DNA from: an uncultured Rhodobiaceae bacterium | GTDB lineage: Bacteria > Pseudomonadota > Alphaproteobacteria > Parvibaculales > Parvibaculaceae | NCBI GenBank assembly: GCA_913057645.1 | Contig: CAJXOU010000020.1 | Span: 1 to 45,857, forward strand | Length of the DNA stretch: 45,857 nucleotides | Direction: 5' to 3' | Shown: one piece after another, positions 40,905-45,857 of the stretch | Position numbering within the stretch: the first letter of the stretch is position 1 | How the letters are laid out: the number at the start of each line of letters is the position of its first letter | Notes under the pieces: model-generated | Told to the model about the DNA's origin: nothing | What the model saw: only the letters and a program-made list of their open reading frames with translations | Databases searched by the model: none | Position numbers and translations under genes: made by a program

Positions 40905-41906
40905 ATGAAATACAGCCTGCAGATTACCGCTGCCGCTCTTCTTTTCTGGCTTGTCCTGCCGGCAGAAGCGCATGCCGAATATCGTTTCTGCAACAAGACG
41001 AGCTACGTGCTCGACGGCGCCATCGCATTCGAAGCCGATGGCGGCTGGATGAGCCGAGGCTGGACACGGATACCGCCGGGCGATTGCATGGACGTGCTCG
41101 AAGGGCCGGTCGAAGAGCGTGACTATTTCGTCTTCGCGCGATCCATCGACGCGCATGAAGGCAGTATCAAGTATTTTTCCGGCAATACGGGTTTCTGCAT
41201 CGTCGACGACGCTTTCGAGATCGAGGGACGCGAACAATGCGCGATGCGGGGATACGATTCAGCCGATTTCCTGCGGGTGCAGACAACGGCTGGAGAAAAC
41301 TGGACGACGACCTTCGCGGAGGCAGGTGAATACACCGAGGACGAGGCGCGGATCGCCGGCGCCCAGCGGTTGCTCAAGGATATCGGTTTCGCGCTCAAAC
41401 AGATCGACGGCATCGCGGCGCGCAATACGCTTCGCGCAGTCGAAGCGTTCCAGCGTTCCGAAAAGGAGCTTGCCACAGGGCGGATCGACGAGGCGCTTAT
41501 CGGCCAGTTGATCGCGCGCGCGATCGAGGAACGCGACCGCGTCGGCCTGAACTTCTGCAATCGTACGGGAGAACTTGTCTGGGCGGCGGTCGGATATCGC
41601 AACGGCGAAGAAGACATGTCGAGCGGATGGATTCGTATCGAACCCGGCGGCTGCCGCAAGGCGATCAAGGGCGAACTCGTGGAAGATGCCTACTACGTCT
41701 ATGCCGAAGCTGTGGACGACACAGGGGCGATAGTACGGCGTCAGGGATCGGCCATGATCTGGGGCGGCAATGACAGCTTCTGCACGAAGGCAACCCGCTT
41801 CCAGATAAAGGGGCGCGAACGCTGCGTCGCGCGCGGCTTCGACGAGCGGGGTTTCATGCGCGTGGAAACGAGTGGTGAGACGTTTCGCAGGATCGACTTC
41901 GACTAG
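40905..41906 (+). CDS. Exported protein with two DUF1036 domains
   Basis: The 333-aa protein has a signal peptide (LLFWLVLPAEAHA-EY) and two DUF1036 copies: residues ~25-130 (YRFCNKTSYVLDGAIAF … SRGWTRIPPGDCMDVL) and ~215-325 (LNFCNRTGELVWAAVGY … SSGWIRIEPGGCRKAI). Each has Cys residues positioned for disulfides. The middle (~145-205) is a helical linker (AQRLLKDIGFALKQIDGIAA … TLRAVEAFQRSEKEL) that resembles a peptidoglycan-binding repeat. Periplasmic, function unknown. Its stop shares a CTAG with the convergent DUF2336 gene. Confidence 0.85.
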   Translation: MKYSLQITAAALLFWLVLPAEAHAEYRFCNKTSYVLDGAIAFEADGGWMSRGWTRIPPGDCMDVLEGPVEERDYFVFARSIDAHEGSIKYFSGNTGFCIVDDAFEIEGREQCAMRGYDSADFLRVQTTAGENWTTTFAEAGEYTEDEARIAGAQRLLKDIGFALKQIDGIAARNTLRAVEAFQRSEKELATGRIDEALIGQLIARAIEERDRVGLNFCNRTGELVWAAVGYRNGEEDMSSGWIRIEPGGCRKAIKGELVEDAYYVYAEAVDDTGAIVRRQGSAMIWGGNDSFCTKATRFQIKGRERCVARGFDERGFMRVETSGETFRRIDFD

Positions 41907-43186
41907 ATCCCGCGTTGCGCGCCGCCCGCCTCTATCCCGAAATATTGCAGATGCCAGCGAATCTCGTTTTCCTTGAGCGGATAGTCGATGCCCTCCCGTG
42001 GCAGAACCAGGTTGCCCGTAGGCACATGGGCGATGTGGGTCTGAACCGCGAGCGCGGTACGCATCGACAGCCCGGCCTTCCAGCAAAGTGCGGAAATGCC
42101 GCGGCCGCTCCGGGAGTCGATGACGGTTTCAACCATATGTGCGGGCACACCAGCGAGGAGCGACAAAGCCGTGACGACGGGTTGCCGATGCGCGAGCGTT
42201 GCCGCGCCCGTCACCATCTCATCGCCGAGACGGCCTTCCTTGTGGGCCTCCCTCATTGCCTCGACGGTCAGCGGCTTTTCGCTTCCCGCATCATCGGCTT
42301 CTATTGACGCCTGGGCACGGGCCTTGAGCCACAGAGCGGTGTCGTCGTCGAGGTCGTGTCGGCGGCCGAGTTCGTCTATGAGCGAGCGCGATACAAACGT
42401 TGCTATACGACGCATCGCACGGACAGAAAGATCGGCGCGCATGACGAGCGGCCGATGCCAGACCTCGATACCCGCAGCCTGCGCAATCACCTTGTTCAGG
42501 GTCTCTTCCCTGATCTCCGCTTTTTCGTTCGCGAGAAGCTGCGCGACCGCCGACACATCGAGCGTCGCCGCGACGGCCGCAGTCAGGTCACCGCCCAGAC
42601 CATCGCGTTTGGCAATAGCCTCGACCGCACCGTGCACGCGGGTCGTTGCCACGATTTCTATCAGGTCCTCGTCGGAGAGGAGTGGCGAGTATTGCAGCAT
42701 CGGGCCACATACCGCGATCTCCACGTCGCGCGCCAGCCGAAGTGCGAGGCTGCGAGGAATGGTGGGGCAATGCGCGACTTCGCGGGCAACGATCGCACGG
42801 ACGCGCGACAACTCGTCCTCCGCCAGCCGTTCGAGGAGTTCGACGGCACGCCTTTGAAGCGTGGTGAGCTCGCCTGAGGGCAGATCCGGCATCAGACGGC
42901 CGATCTTGCGCGCGAGTTCTTCTCGCACTTCTCCGTCCACGTCCGTACGCAGCAATTCGTTCGCCTGCATCGGTGCCGCGGGATTTCCCGCCACGAGACT
43001 GCGAACTTCGAGATCGTCGTCGCAGGCAAGGTAGTAGAGCGCTTCCGGCGGCGCATCGTCGCGGCCGGCAAGCTCGCGTTTCACGGCAAGATGGTGGCTC
43101 TCCAGGACGCGGCGCGCGTCCTCGTAGCGAAGCTCCGCAGGAAGCTTCCGCCGGGCGAACAGACGGGACAGCAGGCCGAACGCCAT
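41903..43186 (-). CDS. DUF2336 domain protein
   Basis: The 427-aa protein is all-helical with HEAT-like repeats (RYEDARRVLESH … LLERLAEDELSRVRAIVARE), typical of DUF2336 proteins of alphaproteobacteria. LVMRADLSVRAMRRIATFVS and WKAGLSMRTALAVQTHIAHV are conserved-looking segments. Cytoplasmic; function unknown, and some relatives in Caulobacter-like bacteria relate to flagellar or surface regulation. GGAG lies 6 bases before the ATG. Confidence 0.8.
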   Translation of the reverse strand: MAFGLLSRLFARRKLPAELRYEDARRVLESHHLAVKRELAGRDDAPPEALYYLACDDDLEVRSLVAGNPAAPMQANELLRTDVDGEVREELARKIGRLMPDLPSGELTTLQRRAVELLERLAEDELSRVRAIVAREVAHCPTIPRSLALRLARDVEIAVCGPMLQYSPLLSDEDLIEIVATTRVHGAVEAIAKRDGLGGDLTAAVAATLDVSAVAQLLANEKAEIREETLNKVIAQAAGIEVWHRPLVMRADLSVRAMRRIATFVSRSLIDELGRRHDLDDDTALWLKARAQASIEADDAGSEKPLTVEAMREAHKEGRLGDEMVTGAATLAHRQPVVTALSLLAGVPAHMVETVIDSRSGRGISALCWKAGLSMRTALAVQTHIAHVPTGNLVLPREGIDYPLKENEIRWHLQYFGIEAGGAQRGI

Positions 43187-43306
43187 TCTTTCTCCGAAAT
43201 GCAGCGCATGTTGCCCTCCCAGTTTCGAGCTTTCGCGCTTAACGCCCGATTAATCTCCCCTCTGCGGGTGCTTGCCAGCGGTGCCCTAAAGCGGCACATA
43301 TGGCGC

Positions 43307-44041
43307 ATGACGCTACCGGATATGCCCCTTTCCCCGCCTTCCCGCGGTTTCGCCCATGTCGAAACCTGGGTTTTCGATCTCGACAACACGCTTTATCCGC
43401 CCGCCTGCGATCTCTTTGCGCAGGTCGACCAGCGGATGACCGCCTTTATCGGCGACTATCTGAAAGTCGAAGCTGCCGAGGCGCGGCGCATCCAGAAGGA
43501 TTTCTACGTCGAGCACGGCACGACCCTGTCGGGCCTCATGGCGGTTTACGGGCTGGAGCCGGCCGCCTTTCTCGATTTCGTCCACGATATCGACGTGTCG
43601 GCAGTGATGGCGGACACAGCGCTCGGTGAGGCGATCGCGAAGCTGCCGGGCCGCAAGCTCATTTTCACCAATGGCTCGCACATGCATGCGGAGAATGTCG
43701 TCCGGCAGCTCGGGATCGACCATGTCTTCGACGGGATATTCGATATCGTGGCCACGGCCTACGAACCGAAGCCGCGACGGCGCGCTTATGAACGCTTTGT
43801 CGAGGCGAGCGGGATTGAGCCTGCCCGCGCGGCCATGTTCGAGGATATTGCGCGCAATCTCGAAGTGCCGCACGCGCTCGGCATGACCACCGTCTGGGTG
43901 AGGCCAGATCTTCCCGGGTCCGAACGGCACCATCAGATCTCGCATGAAGGCGCGGATGGCGGCCACGTCCACCACATAACAGAAAATCTCGGAGACTTTC
44001 TGCGCCGGGATTGCCTCGCGCCGTCAGCGCCTGCCGAATAG
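43307..44041 (+). CDS. HAD pyrimidine 5'-nucleotidase-like hydrolase
   Basis: From the ATG at 43307 the product is 244 aa. It has HAD motif [12 protein letters not shown] (Asp24/Asp26), motif [10 protein letters not shown], a Lys in [13 protein letters not shown] and the metal-binding [10 protein letters not shown]. The order and the NTLYP form match the pyrimidine 5'-nucleotidase (SDT1/PyrG-like) subfamily that dephosphorylates UMP/CMP. The open frame extends to 43091 but overlaps the start of the DUF2336 gene antisense; the chosen start fits relatives. Its stop overlaps the convergent mutL end by 18 bases. Confidence 0.88.
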   Translation: MTLPDMPLSPPSRGFAHVETWVFDLDNTLYPPACDLFAQVDQRMTAFIGDYLKVEAAEARRIQKDFYVEHGTTLSGLMAVYGLEPAAFLDFVHDIDVSAVMADTALGEAIAKLPGRKLIFTNGSHMHAENVVRQLGIDHVFDGIFDIVATAYEPKPRRRAYERFVEASGIEPARAAMFEDIARNLEVPHALGMTTVWVRPDLPGSERHHQISHEGADGGHVHHITENLGDFLRRDCLAPSAPAE

Positions 44042-44765
44042 CCGCTCGATATCGGAGAGTTTCAGTTCGACGTAAGTCGGGCGGCCGTGATTGCACTGGC
44101 CGGAATGCGGCGTCGCCTCCATCTCTCGAAGCAGCGCATTCATTTCCTCGGCGGTGAGCCGCCTGCCCGCGCGCACCGAGCCGTGACAGGCGATCGTGCC
44201 GCACACCTCTTCCAGCCGTTCCTTCAGCGACAGTGCTTCGTCGAGTTCGGCGAGATCGTCCGCGAGGTCGCGCACAAGGCCCGCCACGTCGAGCTTGCCG
44301 AACAGAGCCGGTACTTCGCGCACGACGATTGCGCCGGGCCCGAAAGATTCGAGCACGAAGCCGAGTTCGGCGAGTTCGGCCGCGCGCGCCACGATGCGCT
44401 CGGCCTCCGCCTCGTCGAGATCGACCACTTCGGGAATGAGGAGCATCTGCCGCGCCACGCCTTTCGCGGCCATTGCCTTTTTCATGCGTTCATAGACGAG
44501 ACGCTCATGCGCTGCGTGCTGATCGACGATCACGATGCCGTCAGCCGTTTGCGCGATCACATAGGTTTCGTGAAGCTGCCCGCGCGCGACGCCGAGGGGC
44601 ATCTCCGGGGCATCCACGACTTCCAGCGGTGCATCCTCCACGCGCGCGGCATGCCCACCGAGACCGGTGAAGGCGCCCTGCCAGTCCGCCACGTCTTCCG
44701 CAAAACCCGGCCGCGAGGGCGGCGCCACATGCGCCACCCTCGCCCTCGCCCCCGCCACTGCCAAA
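44024..44765 (-). pseudogene. mutL: C-terminal half of DNA mismatch repair protein MutL
   Basis: About 247 residues are present: the end of the linker and the dimerisation domain [20 protein letters not shown] then [16 protein letters not shown]. That last stretch is the DQHAxxExxxxE endonuclease motif, and CHGSVRAG with [10 protein letters not shown] completes the metal site, so the intact protein was a nicking-type MutL. The N-terminal GHKL ATPase (~330 residues) is missing: the frame runs into unrelated DNA at about 44,760. Without the ATPase, the gene cannot support mismatch repair as drawn here. The stop overlaps the HAD gene. Confidence 0.9.
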
Positions 44766-44770
44766 GGTCT
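44755..44770. other. Junction between mutL and foreign ABC-transporter sequence
   Basis: On the left, the minus-strand frame reads as MutL linker ([15 protein letters not shown]). On the right, the plus-strand frame reads as the N terminus of an ABC ATPase ([13 protein letters not shown]) with no start codon. Codon use and GC content change here too. The breakpoint lies within about 15 bases. No repeat, IS end or target duplication is visible. Confidence 0.75.
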
Positions 44771-45404
44771 TGAATTACGCCGGGTTTCCATTCGCCTCAA
44801 TGGGCGTGTACTGGTTGATCTCGATACCATCATCAAATCGGGCGAGATCGTGACGCTGATGGGGCCGAGCGGTTCGGGAAAATCAAGTCTGCTGACCTAT
44901 ATTTGCGGAACATTGCCGGTGGGCGGAACCGCCGGGTTTGAGGTCAGCGGGCAGGTTGTTCTGAATGGCCGGGGGCTGGATGGTCTGGCACCACAGGATC
45001 GCCATGTCGGTATCCTGTTTCAGGATGATCTTCTGTTTCCGCATTTATCGGTTGGCGGCAATCTGGCGTTTGCCCTGCCATCAAGTGTTCGGGGGCGGTT
45101 AGAACGCAGAACGCGTATCGAGGACGCGCTGGAAAGTGCGGGGCTTGGTGGTTTTGCCGACCGTGACCCGGCAACATTGTCCGGCGGGCAGCGTGCGCGT
45201 GTCGCCCTGATGCGGGTGTTGCTGTCCGAGCCCGGCGCACTTTTGCTCGATGAACCTTTTTCAAAGCTTGATACCGAGTTACGGGATCAGATCTGGACAT
45301 TTGTTTTTGAACAGGCGCGGTTGCGTGGTTTGCCAACCCTGATGGTGACCCATGATCCCGATGACGGGGCGGCAGCCGGCGGCAGGATCATAAATCCGGT
45401 ATAG
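44766..45404 (+). CDS. YnjD-like ABC transporter ATP-binding protein, N-terminus cut
   Basis: About 212 residues remain: Walker [14 protein letters not shown]-loop [11 protein letters not shown], signature [11 protein letters not shown], Walker [13 protein letters not shown] and the switch His in VTHD. The pattern [28 protein letters not shown] resembles YnjD, the ATPase of the YnjBCD importer. The first real residues are GLELRRVS and no start codon precedes them; the open frame continues upstream only through antisense mutL. The permease and binding-protein genes, usually upstream, are absent. Base composition differs from the chromosome to the left. Confidence 0.85.
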   Translation, partial: GLELRRVSIRLNGRVLVDLDTIIKSGEIVTLMGPSGSGKSSLLTYICGTLPVGGTAGFEVSGQVVLNGRGLDGLAPQDRHVGILFQDDLLFPHLSVGGNLAFALPSSVRGRLERRTRIEDALESAGLGGFADRDPATLSGGQRARVALMRVLLSEPGALLLDEPFSKLDTELRDQIWTFVFEQARLRGLPTLMVTHDPDDGAAAGGRIINPV

Positions 45405-45539
45405 CATGCACGCGCTTCTTGCATGATTTTCGCGCTGGTCAATCGGTGCGTTTGGTCCTAAGAGAAGCGCACCGCAAAGAATTGTCTTGGGCCCGAAACA
45501 CGAAATCAAAGGCCCATGCGGCATTGGAGAATGTCGTGA

Positions 45540-45857
45540 ATGTTTCCAGAAGAAATGTATGCGATCGTCCCGGATGCGCTTGATCGTGCAACCTGCAATC
45601 GACTGATTGACGGATTTTCGCAAAAACTTGACGATGGTGGCCTTGTTCAGGGCCAGTCGGCAAGCCATATCCGCCGGTCACAGATCACCTGGTTTAACGA
45701 GACACAGGAACCGGCCGTCATGCGCCGGATCGTTGACATGGTTGCGGATGTAAACCGCAATGTGTTTGATTTTTCCTTTCCGGAATTCGCCGAAGATCCA
45801 CAGTATGCCTGCTTGTCCGTGGATCATCGCGGTCACTATGTCTGGCACAGCGACGTT
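45540..45857 (+). CDS. 2OG-Fe(II) oxygenase (PiuC-like), cut by the window end
   Basis: The frame opens at ATG 45540 and stays open to the last base (106 residues). The end shows HRGHYVWHSDV, the HxD iron-binding motif of a 2-oxoglutarate-dependent dioxygenase. The part before it (QSASHIRRSQITWFNE … FDFSFPEFAEDPQYA) is the arrangement of prolyl-4-hydroxylase-like enzymes. The C terminus with the distal His and Arg lies beyond the window. It shares the base composition of the ABC ATPase, so both belong to the foreign end piece. Confidence 0.75.
   Translation, partial: MFPEEMYAIVPDALDRATCNRLIDGFSQKLDDGGLVQGQSASHIRRSQITWFNETQEPAVMRRIVDMVADVNRNVFDFSFPEFAEDPQYACLSVDHRGHYVWHSDV

Noticed and set aside
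1-45857. CRISPR array or cas genes
   Set aside because: No regularly spaced repeats and no Cas motifs were seen on either strand.

Overview
The window joins two kinds of sequence and ends in a third. From about 23.7 kb to 44.7 kb it is a high-GC, densely packed alphaproteobacterial chromosome. The order rpmH-rnpA-yidC-engB-argB, the DUF2336 and DUF1036 proteins and the gene content suggest a Rhizobiales/Parvibaculum-like organism; this is an inference from gene order and protein style, not a species call. From 1 to about 23.7 kb it is a mosaic accessory region (plasmid- or ICE-like, more variable in base composition, with broken genes) that stops just 3' of a tRNA-Arg(ACG) gene. The last ~1.1 kb (from about 44.76 kb) looks like DNA of a different source, joined inside a truncated mutL.

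Accessory region, left to right. The end of an unknown gene and a Cys-containing lipoprotein come first. A leftward block follows: AAA+ primase/helicase-like ATPase, XRE-type regulator, RuvC-fold protein and DUF3768 protein. A large serine recombinase with a small partner gene lies in a cassette bounded by 17-bp inverted repeats (4508-4524 and 6464-6480). A decayed stretch carries a SEC-C protein. Next is a copper-resistance island (7.5-16.7 kb). Leftward from a CsoR-type operator run a Cys/His protein, a DUF2231 membrane protein, CopA multicopper oxidase and CopB; rightward run CsoR and an acyltransferase-3 protein. A textbook CueR/MerR-type promoter (19-bp spacer with dyad) then precedes two small exported Cys/Met-rich proteins. 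After these come a frameshifted Cys-rich exported protein, a DUF5676 membrane protein and an APC permease, followed by a second, truncated copy of the frameshifted gene's 5' end.

The right part of the accessory region carries a 633-aa ParB-like protein divergent from a VirD4/HerA-like ATPase without membrane helices, a DNA methyltransferase with a C-terminal Mrr/PD-(D/E)XK-like domain, and a Fic toxin with a VbhA-type antitoxin, right next to the tRNA.

Chromosomal part. A P1-family peptidase and gamma-glutamyltranspeptidase are divergent. A leftward run of sensor histidine kinase, otsB, GH15 hydrolase, otsA and glk can make, dephosphorylate, split and re-phosphorylate the trehalose/glucose pool. 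Upstream of it, also leftward, are DUF547, TVP38/TMEM64 and a mercuric-reductase-like flavoprotein. Rightward come rpmH (GTG start), rnpA, yidC, engB, argB and a two-copy DUF1036 protein, then a leftward DUF2336 protein, a rightward HAD pyrimidine 5'-nucleotidase, and the C-terminal half of mutL. At about 44,760 mutL stops abruptly against a YnjD-like ABC ATPase lacking its start, followed by the beginning of a 2OG-Fe(II) oxygenase. That junction is either a real rearrangement or an assembly chimera.
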